Under the pieces are notes generated by a model, which saw only the letters and a list, made by a program, of their open reading frames with translations, did not search any database and was not told where the DNA came from. 7,193 bases of DNA from Pseudoselenomonas ruminantium (GTDB lineage: Bacteria; Bacillota; Negativicutes; Selenomonadales; Selenomonadaceae): the NCBI GenBank assembly GCA_002448495.1, contig DJYL01000237.1, positions 1 to 7,193 on the forward strand, in the 5' to 3' direction. Shown here piece after piece: positions 1-6,967 of the stretch (positions within the stretch are counted from its first letter, which is position 1; every line of letters begins with the position of its first letter). Made by a program: the position numbers and the translations under genes.

Positions 1-1
1 T

Positions 2-511
2 GATTATGGTCCGGCAACCGAAGCTGCTGTAGCGGAATTCCAAAAAGACAATCATCTGGATGTCGATGGCAAAATCGGCAGCAATTCCTATCAGGCACTT
101 TTCCACCGTGCGATGCCTGTTATCACCAACCATCAATCCTACTTTGCCGGCGCTAACGGCATTATTGACCTGGCTCAGCAGTTTTTGGGCGTCCCCTACG
201 TTTGGGGAGGTTCTACGCCCAACGGTTTTGACTGCTCCGGCTTTGTCCAGTACGTCTTTGCACAGAAAGGCATTCACCTGCCCCGCACGGCTGACATTCA
301 GGCCACAGCCGGCCGCCCGGTAAGCAAGTCCGAGCTCATGCCCGGCGATTTGGTTTTCTTTGCCGGCGACTATGTAAACATCTCTCATGTAGGCATTTAT
401 GTAGGCAATGGACAGATGATTCACGCCTCCAGTTCCCACGGTATCGCCTACGATTCCCTGTCCCGCGACTACCGCGTAGCCCACTACGCCGGAGCCTGCC
501 GGGTACTTTAA
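2..511 (+). CDS. Peptidoglycan-binding NlpC/P60 cell-wall hydrolase (3' part)
   Basis: The reading frame is open from the left edge and ends in TAA at 509-511, so the N-terminus lies outside the window; 169 residues are visible. The first ~35 residues look like the end of a PG_binding_1 domain, with the pattern GPATEAAVAEFQ followed by LDVDGKIG and a closing Q-A-L. Then comes an NlpC/P60 domain. It has the catalytic cysteine in NGFDCSGF (visible residue 78, codon 233-235), a histidine in SHVGIYVG (about 129) and a second polar position in MIHASS (about 141). Enzymes of this family are exported and cleave peptide stems of peptidoglycan, usually the D-Glu/meso-DAP bond; the peptidoglycan-binding domain holds them on the wall. 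A signal peptide is expected upstream but cannot be seen. An internal ATG at 113 would remove the binding domain and is not the natural start. The next gene, on the same strand, also modifies polysaccharide but has its own promoter. Confidence 0.9.
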   Translation, partial: DYGPATEAAVAEFQKDNHLDVDGKIGSNSYQALFHRAMPVITNHQSYFAGANGIIDLAQQFLGVPYVWGGSTPNGFDCSGFVQYVFAQKGIHLPRTADIQATAGRPVSKSELMPGDLVFFAGDYVNISHVGIYVGNGQMIHASSSHGIAYDSLSRDYRVAHYAGACRVL

Positions 512-522
512 TAAACGACTTC

Positions 523-542
523 GCCCTCCCACGTGGGAGGGC
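523..542 (+). terminator. Possible rho-independent terminator after the NlpC/P60 gene
   Basis: A perfect 20-base palindrome (10-bp arms, GCCCTCCCAC and its complement) begins 11 bases after the stop codon and is followed on the + strand by ATTTATGTT. The stem is GC-rich and well placed, but the T tract is weak. It could instead be a protein-binding palindrome lying just upstream of the deacetylase promoter. Confidence 0.5.
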
Positions 543-549
543 ATTTATG

Positions 550-578
550 TTGACAAGAACTTATCATTGTTATATAGT
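550..578 (+). promoter_or_regulatory. Sigma-70-type promoter for the deacetylase gene
   Basis: A consensus -35 box TTGACA (550-555) is separated by exactly 17 bases from TATAGT (573-578), which matches the -10 consensus at five of six positions. An overlapping TATATA at 571-576 preceded by TG offers a second possible -10. Transcription would start near 585, leaving a leader of about 38 bases before the ATG at 623. Confidence 0.7.
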
Positions 579-622
579 AGTCGATATGCGACAAGCATAG
601 AAAATCAAAGGATGTGTCCATT

Positions 623-1468
623 ATGACCGTATGGATAAAGCGGCTGGCGCTAATTGTGCTGGCTGTGATACTTGCAGGCGCAGCAATTTGCACCTACATC
701 ATGTACAGTGCAAAAAACGCTGTACCGGTACTAAACTACCATCAGATAAACGACCGGGATGAAAACGCCCTCACCGTCCACACCGACCAATTCGAAGCAC
801 AGATGAAGTATCTGGCGGACAACGGCTATCATACCATCACGCCGGAAGATATGGTTGACGCCTGGGAAAACGGCAAGGAACTTCCCGACAAACCGGTCAT
901 CATCACTTTTGATGATGGTTATGCCGATAATTACCGCAATGCTTATCCCATCCTGAAAAAATACAATCTAAAGGGTACAATCTTCCTGATTTCCGACTAC
1001 GTTGGCACTTATCCCAACTATCTGACCTGGACACAGGCAGAAGAAATGCAGGAAAGCGGCCTGATAAACTTTGAAAGCCATACCCTTTCCCATGAGCAGC
1101 TGGACAGCACCAGCCCCGAAGAAACCTGGAATCAGGTAGACGGCTCAAAAAAAGCGCTGGAATGGCATTTAGGCAAGGAAATCAACTTCCTCGCTTACCC
1201 CTGCGGCTCCTACGATGAAGAACTGCAGCGCATGGTCAAAGACGCCGGTTATAAAGGCGCCTTTACCGTAAATCATGGTCTGGCCGATAAACAGGATAAT
1301 CGTTACCTGCTCGACCGCGTGCCCATCTTCGGCTGCACGAACCACACGCTCATGCGTTATAAGATGCGCTTAAACTACACGCCCATCTTCGCGCCCCTGG
1401 CCCGCTTCCACAAAAATCTGTTGGACGGCGGCCATACCTTCATCGCCAAATTCATTCCGACACCGTAA
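623..1468 (+). CDS. Membrane-anchored polysaccharide deacetylase (NodB/CE4 family)
   Basis: This 281-residue protein has a single N-terminal hydrophobic segment (about residues 8-28) after a W-I-K-R start, consistent with a signal anchor that leaves the enzyme outside the membrane. The NodB homology domain follows. Motif 1 is TFDDGY with the catalytic/metal pair D97-D98. Motif 2 is SHTLSH with metal-binding H153 and H157. Motif 3 is AYPCGSYDE near 191-199. Family members remove N-acetyl (or other acyl) groups from GlcNAc or MurNAc in peptidoglycan or exopolysaccharide, using a divalent metal. The motif spacing and the N-terminal VPVLNYHQI stretch resemble the PgaB/IcaB-like branch, but the true substrate cannot be read from sequence. 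I chose ATG 623 because AAAGGA at 607-612 lies 10 bases upstream. The GTG at 614 would leave almost no spacing from that site. Motif 3 carries Cys where many relatives have Tyr. Confidence 0.88.
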   Translation: MTVWIKRLALIVLAVILAGAAICTYIMYSAKNAVPVLNYHQINDRDENALTVHTDQFEAQMKYLADNGYHTITPEDMVDAWENGKELPDKPVIITFDDGYADNYRNAYPILKKYNLKGTIFLISDYVGTYPNYLTWTQAEEMQESGLINFESHTLSHEQLDSTSPEETWNQVDGSKKALEWHLGKEINFLAYPCGSYDEELQRMVKDAGYKGAFTVNHGLADKQDNRYLLDRVPIFGCTNHTLMRYKMRLNYTPIFAPLARFHKNLLDGGHTFIAKFIPTP

Positions 1469-1482
1469 AATCCATGAATACG

Positions 1483-1530
1483 AAAAAGACGGGACTGTTG
1501 CACCGAATCGTGCAGCAGTCCCGTTTTGTT
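1483..1530. terminator. Bidirectional rho-independent terminator between convergent genes
   Basis: A 15-bp stem (1489-1503 with 1510-1524, one G-T wobble) encloses a six-base loop. It is flanked by AAAAA at 1483-1487 and TTTT at 1524-1527, so each strand has a T tract after the stem. It lies 14 bases after the deacetylase stop and directly after the stop of the - strand phosphatase, so it can end both transcripts. Confidence 0.88.
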
Positions 1531-2614
1531 ATTTCTTATCGTTGCGCGTTACATCCTTACCATAAATCGTCTTAAAATCATCCCGCATGGAAACAGGCAC
1601 CCAGCCGTTCTCATTGGCCAGTTTCCTGCATTTCTCTGCTTTCTTGGTATCCCCCAATTCCCGCTCCAAATCATCACACAGCAGGAAGAACGCCGCACTC
1701 TTGTACTTATTATTGTTCACCGTGTAGTTCAGCATACTGGTATCACCACTGGAGTTGCCAAAGGCTAGCACCGGCTGCTTGCCAATTTCTTTGGCGATTG
1801 CCTGCACTTTATTCATTTGCAGATTTTTGATGACGAATTTTCCCCGAACCAGCGAATCGCCCTTTTTATAGGCATAGTCCAGTCCATTCTTGTCCCCCTG
1901 ATGATCTGCTTTTATTTCGATATCGGTACCGATAATGCGGTTTTCCGGGATATGCAGGGCATCGCAAACGAGAACGCGCACCAACTGCCGCTCAGAACCT
2001 GAAACCACATACACCTGGAAGCCATTATTTTGCAGGTATTGGATGGTTTCCACCATGGGCAGGTAAAACGCCTCGCCCCACTTCAAGTTGCTCAAGCCCT
2101 CCACCGGAGTTTCCATGAAATTCCGCACGTAGGCCGTATACTCAGGATAGTTCATCCCCTCAAATACAGCTGCCTGATGCGGTGCACTGCTGCCAAGCTT
2201 GTCCCCGGCGTCCTTGCTGCGAATAAACCGTTCCAGCCCCAAGGCAAATTTCCTGTCCGCCGGGGATGCCTTATAGTTCTTGTCGTTGACGGCCCGGTCG
2301 ATAAACAACATGCCATCAAAATAATAAGGAGCTGTCTCACAGAGAAAAGTCCCGTCCATATCATAAGTGGCAATGCGGTCTTCCACGGGAATGAAATTCT
2401 TGCTCTTCGGATTGGTGACATCCTTCACATAGGAAACCAACGCCTGATAAGATGCTGCGTCCTTATTCCAATACTGGAAGTTGCTGCCCTTTTTATTCAC
2501 GGAAATCTGCGCGATTTCTGACCGCGACATCGCCTCGGTGCAAGGAACCTCTGCCATAAAACCAAGGCTCAAAGTTACGGCCAAAACAGCGGTACACATT
2601 TTTTTACATTTCAT
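1529..2614 (-). CDS. Exported HAD-superfamily phosphatase (SerB-like)
   Basis: The protein has 361 residues. The N-terminus (K-C-K-K, then a hydrophobic stretch at about 8-21) is a Sec signal peptide, with likely cleavage after T-E-A near residue 28. The Cys at 25 does not sit in a convincing lipobox. HAD motifs are all present: motif I TYDMDGTF with nucleophile D85 and acid D87; motif II VVSGSE with S205; a motif III lysine, probably K269 in NKVQAI (K259 is possible); motif IV FGNSSGDTSML with D291. The large insert between motifs I and II is a cap domain. Proteins like this hydrolyse phosphomonoesters through an aspartyl-phosphate intermediate, and an exported one would probably act in phosphate or organic-phosphate scavenging; the substrate is unknown. 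GGGAGG (2622-2627 on the + strand, as CCTCCC) lies seven bases before the ATG, a strong ribosome site. It lies 72 bases downstream of the R-M gene with no clear terminator between, so it may receive readthrough. Confidence 0.85.
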   Translation of the reverse strand: MKCKKMCTAVLAVTLSLGFMAEVPCTEAMSRSEIAQISVNKKGSNFQYWNKDAASYQALVSYVKDVTNPKSKNFIPVEDRIATYDMDGTFLCETAPYYFDGMLFIDRAVNDKNYKASPADRKFALGLERFIRSKDAGDKLGSSAPHQAAVFEGMNYPEYTAYVRNFMETPVEGLSNLKWGEAFYLPMVETIQYLQNNGFQVYVVSGSERQLVRVLVCDALHIPENRIIGTDIEIKADHQGDKNGLDYAYKKGDSLVRGKFVIKNLQMNKVQAIAKEIGKQPVLAFGNSSGDTSMLNYTVNNNKYKSAAFFLLCDDLERELGDTKKAEKCRKLANENGWVPVSMRDDFKTIYGKDVTRNDKK

Positions 2615-2686
2615 ACAAAATCCTCCCTATTTCATCACTTTATCTAACACACAGCAGATAGCGGACAGTAGCAAATGATGATTCCG

Positions 2687-5485
2687 TTACTTATCAGCAG
2701 TCAAGCTCTCGTACATCTTCATCAATTCCGCCACACATTCGGACTCGCTGTTGAGTTTGCCCCAGAAGCCGTATGCCTGCATAACGGCTTTGTCGTTGGC
2801 GCGGTGGGCGGCGCGGAGTTCCTTGGGCATGGTCAGTTCATCGTAAAGGTCGGCTAAACTGCTGTCAGGATAGAGCGCACGGGCATCCAGTATGCCTTGG
2901 GCGGTCTTTTCAATGACTGCTTGCTGGGCTGGTGTGGGCGTTGGCCATGGGAAGTTATTATAGACAATTTTAACGGAATAGTCATAATCACTTTTCAATC
3001 TTCCACAAACTACCCTTACCCATGAATTATGAACATTACTTTGCAAAACACCAAAATGATATAAAGAAGCATTAGGCAATATTTGTATTTTGTTACTTAC
3101 CACTGTGGTTCCATCTAAAAACCCCATAGGAATATAACGACGGTTTCCAGAAGATACCTCTGGAATAGCAACAAAATATTCATTATCTTTTGGTTGCCTT
3201 ATTTCTTGAAACAATGTCGGAGTCTCTGCACTGCGTCTGGTTGCTTCTTTTTTACTGGCAAGACGAAAATCTCTTACAGCCTCAACTCTTTTCATCACCG
3301 CTGGCATTTTTTTCAATTCAGCAGGTGAAGCATGAACCAGCCATAAACAATAACGGGGAATTTTATTGATAAACTCACGAGAGCCTAAAAACAAGCGAAC
3401 ATATTTTTCTGCTGAAGGCGTGGAACTAAGAAGTTCCTCCTTTTCTTCTTCCGTTAATATGAGATTTCCACCCTCTACCGGTTTACCACCTGTCTGTAAA
3501 ACTGGAACATTACAAACAGGTAATGAGCGACTTTCCGCAAATATCGTTTTTGACTCTATAAGATATGGACTAATATTTTCCACAACTTTATAAGAACCAT
3601 TGCTATATAAATATTTTTTCTCTCTTGCCGTTTGACTGAAACCAATTATAACGCAATGGACATGGGCTTCTTTCGTGGACTCACTATCCCAACGAAAGGT
3701 ACGCCACGCAAAATCAATATGAATACCATAACGCTCCATCAAGGGGCGCCATATGGTAATGACCTGTTCCCCCTGCGTGATGGAGTTTGTGGACACAAAG
3801 GCGGCACGGCACTTCGTTCCCTGCAGATATTCAGCTGCTTTGAAATACCAGCAAGATACATAATCTACTTTGCCAGCGCCTTTATAAACCTTGCCTTTTT
3901 CGTCCACAAAGATGGACTGGATATCTTCTTTTTGGGCAGCCGTTTGATAAGTGTATCCGACAAACGGCGGGTTCCCCAAAATTTTCACATTATCCGCAGG
4001 CGGCAGGACTTCTTTCCAGTCCATCCGCAGGGCATTGCCTTCATGAATGTTGGCGTTAGTGGTGAGGGGCAGAAAGTCCATTTCCCTTTGCATAATATCT
4101 TCGGTTTCGTGCATCATTTGACTTTCCGCAATCCAGAGGGCAGTTTTGGCTACGGACACGGCGAAGTCGTTAATCTCAATGCCATAGAATTGGTCAATGC
4201 TGACCTGTATGGGGTTCCATTCTTCCTCCGCGAAGCCCAAAAGCCCTGTACCCGCGCTATCGGTGACGGTTTCACGCATAATGTCATTTTCCAACCGCCG
4301 CAGGGAGAGGTAACTTTCCGTTAGGAAGTTGCCGCTGCCTGCCGCCGGGTCAAAATACTTTCCGCTGGCCAGTTCCTTCTGCAGGGCTTTGAGACGTTCC
4401 AGTCGTTTTTTGAGGGTCTTTTCCTCCATGGCCATGTGGAACTTCTCGCGGTAATCATCCAAAAACAGTGGGTCAATGACCTTGTGAATGTTCTCAATGC
4501 TGGTATAGTGCATTCCGCCTTTTCTGCGGGTGTCCGGATTCAAGGTGCTTTCAAAGATTGCGCCGAAAATGGTTGGGCTTATCTGCGCCCAGTCAAAATC
4601 GCAGGCTTCATTAATAAGCAAGTCATAAGTTGACTGGTCAATGGGTGGCACCGGCACGGCCTCTGAGAACAGGGAACCATTGACATAGGGAAAATCAGCG
4701 TATTTCTTCTCTAAGAAGCGGTCACGCTCCTCTTGTTTCTGGTCAAAAACCTTGAATAGTTCCGTCAGCCCCAGTCGCACGTCACTGGGATTGAAGGTCG
4801 CCAAAAAGTCATGGAACATATTGCGCCGCCCGAAAATCCCGGCATCCTCCGCATAGAGCGCGAATACCAGGCGCACAATCAGTTTGTTGAGGTCTTGCAG
4901 GTCTTTTTCTGTTGGCTGTTCGCCATAAGCAGGAAGCAGGGCGTTATAGAGCTTGCCCACCAAGGTGCCAGCGTCCCGGCTGATGTCCATTTCCCGGGTG
5001 ATATGACTGCTTGCCACATCCACCATGAATTGCAGGCGGTAACATTCTTCGCCCAAGTTTTTCAGTTCAATGCGCTCCGGGTCGTCGTTGGGACGTTCCA
5101 TATCGTAGACTTGAAATTCTGCGAAGTTGCAAGAGATAATCCAGCGGGGGCGCTCCGAATAGGGCAGTGCTGCCGCATAGCGCTTGGCCTGTTCCGAAGG
5201 TTTGAGCAGTGTTCCATCACTCTGCTTGATGGGAGCGTTGAGGTCTTTGCCCAAAGACTTCTGCTCAATCATGGTATGGGTGACAGGTATCATTACATCA
5301 ATAAAGGAAGTATGGGAGAGCTTCACTTTCTGCTCAAAGCGCAGAAAGCTGGCGGGGTCTTCAATGCCATAGACATTCTGCAGGAGGTCAAACCAAAAAC
5401 GCTGGCTGTCCTGCTTCTCGTCCCCTTTCCCCTCCCAACGGGCAGCAAACTCTTTGGCAGCTTTCTTCTGCTGATTGTAATTCAT
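2687..5485 (-). CDS. MmeI-like (type IIL) restriction-modification enzyme, nuclease plus adenine methyltransferase
   Basis: This 932-residue protein has the MmeI-family layout and length (MmeI itself is about 920). The N-terminal ~150 residues form a PD-(D/E)xK-type nuclease, with D63 in FIDVMIP and E74-Q-K76 in MIEQKS. A helical spacer runs to about 320. A gamma-class methyltransferase follows: GMHYTS entry segment, motif I DPAAGSGNF starting at D379, acidic E437 in YGIEIND, and motif IV NPPF at 505-508, which predicts N6-adenine methylation. The target recognition domain lies at about 610-850. The C-terminal domain has NFPWP, SLADLYD and MPKELRAAH. Such enzymes cut about two turns from an asymmetric site and protect host DNA by methylating one strand; the recognition site cannot be deduced here. 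AAAGGA lies 8 bases before ATG 5485 but only 2 before ATG 5491, hence the chosen start. Using 5491 adds two residues and gives an ATGA overlap with the upstream gene. The reading frame is intact. Confidence 0.9.
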   Translation of the reverse strand: MNYNQQKKAAKEFAARWEGKGDEKQDSQRFWFDLLQNVYGIEDPASFLRFEQKVKLSHTSFIDVMIPVTHTMIEQKSLGKDLNAPIKQSDGTLLKPSEQAKRYAAALPYSERPRWIISCNFAEFQVYDMERPNDDPERIELKNLGEECYRLQFMVDVASSHITREMDISRDAGTLVGKLYNALLPAYGEQPTEKDLQDLNKLIVRLVFALYAEDAGIFGRRNMFHDFLATFNPSDVRLGLTELFKVFDQKQEERDRFLEKKYADFPYVNGSLFSEAVPVPPIDQSTYDLLINEACDFDWAQISPTIFGAIFESTLNPDTRRKGGMHYTSIENIHKVIDPLFLDDYREKFHMAMEEKTLKKRLERLKALQKELASGKYFDPAAGSGNFLTESYLSLRRLENDIMRETVTDSAGTGLLGFAEEEWNPIQVSIDQFYGIEINDFAVSVAKTALWIAESQMMHETEDIMQREMDFLPLTTNANIHEGNALRMDWKEVLPPADNVKILGNPPFVGYTYQTAAQKEDIQSIFVDEKGKVYKGAGKVDYVSCWYFKAAEYLQGTKCRAAFVSTNSITQGEQVITIWRPLMERYGIHIDFAWRTFRWDSESTKEAHVHCVIIGFSQTAREKKYLYSNGSYKVVENISPYLIESKTIFAESRSLPVCNVPVLQTGGKPVEGGNLILTEEEKEELLSSTPSAEKYVRLFLGSREFINKIPRYCLWLVHASPAELKKMPAVMKRVEAVRDFRLASKKEATRRSAETPTLFQEIRQPKDNEYFVAIPEVSSGNRRYIPMGFLDGTTVVSNKIQILPNASLYHFGVLQSNVHNSWVRVVCGRLKSDYDYSVKIVYNNFPWPTPTPAQQAVIEKTAQGILDARALYPDSSLADLYDELTMPKELRAAHRANDKAVMQAYGFWGKLNSESECVAELMKMYESLTADK

Positions 5486-5487
5486 GG

Positions 5488-6669
5488 TCATCTTCCTTTG
5501 TCCATAACTTGGTCTATTTCTTTGCGCATAATGTCAATAGCAGCATCTATCTCCATGGTTTCAGCCTTGGTGATACGCCCCAATTCCTTTTTATAAACCG
5601 GGGATAAATCCTGCAGGACAGCCTCAATCTTGTCCTTCGTACCAGCGGCCTCTGCCGATGAATTATTCAGCAAATCCATGTAGCTTTTGAGCAGGGAAAG
5701 CAGTTCATCATTCCAATAGCTGACAATCCGCCGGGCCGATAAAACCTTTGCCGAATTCCCCGAAAAGGAAATGGCCTGCTGTATTTCCTGCAACGTTTTT
5801 AAGATACCTTCTATATGACGTTTCACGGCCCCATCCGGGATTCTCGTCCGCAAATCGCTGATTTCGCTGATTTGCCCGTTCAGGGAATTCCGTATTTCCT
5901 GACAGTAAATTTTAATGCCCGTATCATTCCCATCATCAGCAGATTCTATTGTCAGCGGAGCCGCAGGGTTCAATTTTCCTCTCTGCCATAACAAATAAAG
6001 GGGAACGCTGTTTTCACATAGTTGCCGCAAGTCCTCACGCTGGCGCATGGCTTTCTCATAAAATGCTTCATTGAATCTGTGCGTGCTGACATATGCCCAG
6101 CTGCGCAGGGTTTCACGCGGAATTTCCTCACCATAGGACTTGATAAAGATATTTTTTATGTTGCTGCAAAGAAGCACAAAGAGCAAACCGGTCAGGATAT
6201 AATGGCTATGAAAAAAATCGGATATGGTGCTGTTGAACGAAAGGACGAAAAACAGAAAGCCCCAGACAAAGATATTTGTAACCATGGCTGAATATTCCAT
6301 CGTTATAAAACGGATAATGGGCGGTTTCAGCATCCTGACTGCGGTCTTTTTCATGCGCTTGTTCCACCGAACAATCGCCCCTTCATAGGAATCGGCGGCA
6401 CTACTTTCCCACTCACACATCCTTGCCCAAGGCTTGATTTCGTAAATTACCTGACCATCCCTGGCGTCCTTTTCGTTCATATCGTTAAGGGCACACACGA
6501 TAAAACGCTTTTGCTGGTCTTGGACTTTGACATTCTTAAACATAGCAATTTCCGCGCCCGTGAAAAGGTCATAGGGATAGACGAACAAATTATGTTCCCG
6601 GGCATAACTTCGCAAAGTATCCCCGCTTTCCACTTCTATAAAGTCATTCCACTGCCATGTGTCAGCCAT
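5488..6669 (-). CDS. Two-TM membrane protein with XpaC-like C-terminal region, partner of the R-M gene
   Basis: The protein has 393 residues. Residues 1-115 form a soluble domain that I do not recognise; it contains LFVYPYDLF and a stretch rich in charged and aromatic residues. Two hydrophobic helices (about 127-146 and 155-176) form a hairpin in the membrane, so both soluble parts probably face the same side, likely the cytoplasm. Residues 250-393 are almost all helical. They resemble the C-terminal region of XpaC/5-bromo-4-chloroindolyl-phosphate-hydrolysis proteins (relatives of TelA partners), with a closing E-I-D-A-A-I-D-I-M pattern. This similarity is judged by eye and is weak. AAGGA lies nine bases before the ATG. 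The end (TGA 5488-5490) overlaps ATG 5491 or sits two bases from ATG 5485 of the R-M gene, so the two are very likely one operon and co-translated. No enzymatic motif is visible, so its function is unknown. Confidence 0.75.
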   Translation of the reverse strand: MADTWQWNDFIEVESGDTLRSYAREHNLFVYPYDLFTGAEIAMFKNVKVQDQQKRFIVCALNDMNEKDARDGQVIYEIKPWARMCEWESSAADSYEGAIVRWNKRMKKTAVRMLKPPIIRFITMEYSAMVTNIFVWGFLFFVLSFNSTISDFFHSHYILTGLLFVLLCSNIKNIFIKSYGEEIPRETLRSWAYVSTHRFNEAFYEKAMRQREDLRQLCENSVPLYLLWQRGKLNPAAPLTIESADDGNDTGIKIYCQEIRNSLNGQISEISDLRTRIPDGAVKRHIEGILKTLQEIQQAISFSGNSAKVLSARRIVSYWNDELLSLLKSYMDLLNNSSAEAAGTKDKIEAVLQDLSPVYKKELGRITKAETMEIDAAIDIMRKEIDQVMDKGR

Positions 6670-6738
6670 TTGAAATCATCCTTTTCCCGACCCTATAAAA
6701 TCATTCCCAGCTCCATAGCCTATTCCCATTCATGAAAT

Positions 6739-6768
6739 ATTCTACAAGCAAATCCGCCAATCCTGCAA
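6739..6768 (-). promoter_or_regulatory. Candidate promoter of the membrane protein/R-M operon
   Basis: On the - strand, TAGAAT (6739-6744) matches the -10 consensus at five of six positions, and TTGCAG (6763-6768) lies 18 bases upstream as a poor -35. The start would fall about 65 bases before the ATG at 6669. It is a weak call; a second -10-like TTTATA lies closer to the gene. Confidence 0.3.
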
Positions 6769-6782
6769 AACAAACTAAAATA

Positions 6783-6817
6783 GCGGACAGCTGACCTTTG
6801 ACCGGTCAACCGCCCGC
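6783..6817 (-). terminator. Rho-independent terminator of the clpB-direction transcript
   Basis: Arms 6783-6796 and 6804-6817 enclose a seven-base loop. Read on the - strand, all 14 positions pair, three of them as G-U; read on the + strand the same three are A-C mismatches, so the - strand is the functional one. On the - strand the stem is followed by TATTTTAGTTTGTTTT. It lies about 265 bases after the clpB stop and before the operon promoter. Its arms share short stretches with the two larger elements nearby (GCTGACC and ACCGGTCA). Confidence 0.65.
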
Positions 6818-6840
6818 TTGATATCTTCGTTATGTAACCC

Positions 6841-6849
6841 TGCTGTAAT
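6841..6849 (+). promoter_or_regulatory. Possible extended -10 promoter upstream of the first hairpin element
   Basis: TGC followed by TGTAAT forms an extended -10. A TTGATA at 6818-6823 is 20 bases upstream, too far for a normal -35. If used, transcription would start at about 6856, the first base of the hairpin element. The support is weak. Confidence 0.22.
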
Positions 6850-6856
6850 CAATAAA

Positions 6857-6935
6857 GCCCGGTGGCTGACCATGTTTTTCCGCCGCGTTTGGCAAGCCTG
6901 CCTAAGCAGAGGAAAAGTATGGTCAGCCACCGGGC
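6857..6935 (+). ncRNA. Long hairpin element A (candidate structured RNA, unknown family)
   Basis: Two 25-base arms (6857-6881 and 6911-6935) pair along their full length: 23 Watson-Crick pairs and two wobbles that are G-U only when read on the + strand. Between them lies a 29-base core with an inner stem GGCA/TGCC around AGCC, within the conserved string CAAGCCTG. The element is followed by GTCTTA, as is its partner at 6968-7047. I do not recognise it as a known riboswitch, ribozyme or small RNA. It could be a + strand RNA, a structure in the - strand clpB 3' region, or a mobile repeat such as a REP- or MITE-like hairpin. Confidence 0.6.
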
Positions 6936-6950
6936 GTCTTATTGCCTCAT

Positions 6951-6956
6951 TATAAT
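6951..6956 (+). promoter_or_regulatory. Perfect -10 box between the two hairpin elements
   Basis: TATAAT sits inside the 10-base palindrome CATTATAATG (6948-6957), 11 bases before the second hairpin. No -35 box is found 16-18 bases upstream, since that DNA is the 3' arm of element A. Because the palindrome is symmetrical, the box reads equally on the - strand. Confidence 0.25.
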
Positions 6957-6967
6957 GTACACATTAA

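Noticed and set aside
614..622. GTG start at 614 for the deacetylase
   Set aside because: The AAAGGA site would be only a base or two from the GTG; ATG 623 gives workable spacing.
2030..2521. 163-residue + strand reading frame
   Set aside because: It lies antisense inside the HAD phosphatase gene, which has full motifs and a strong ribosome site; this is a shadow frame.
3632..4324. 230-residue + strand reading frame
   Set aside because: It is antisense to the methyltransferase motifs (NPPF and DPAAGSG region) and resembles no protein family.
2687..5485. BREX PglX-type methyltransferase
   Set aside because: The protein is shorter than PglX, has an N-terminal D..E-x-K nuclease and an MmeI-type C-terminus, and no BREX partner genes are present in the window.
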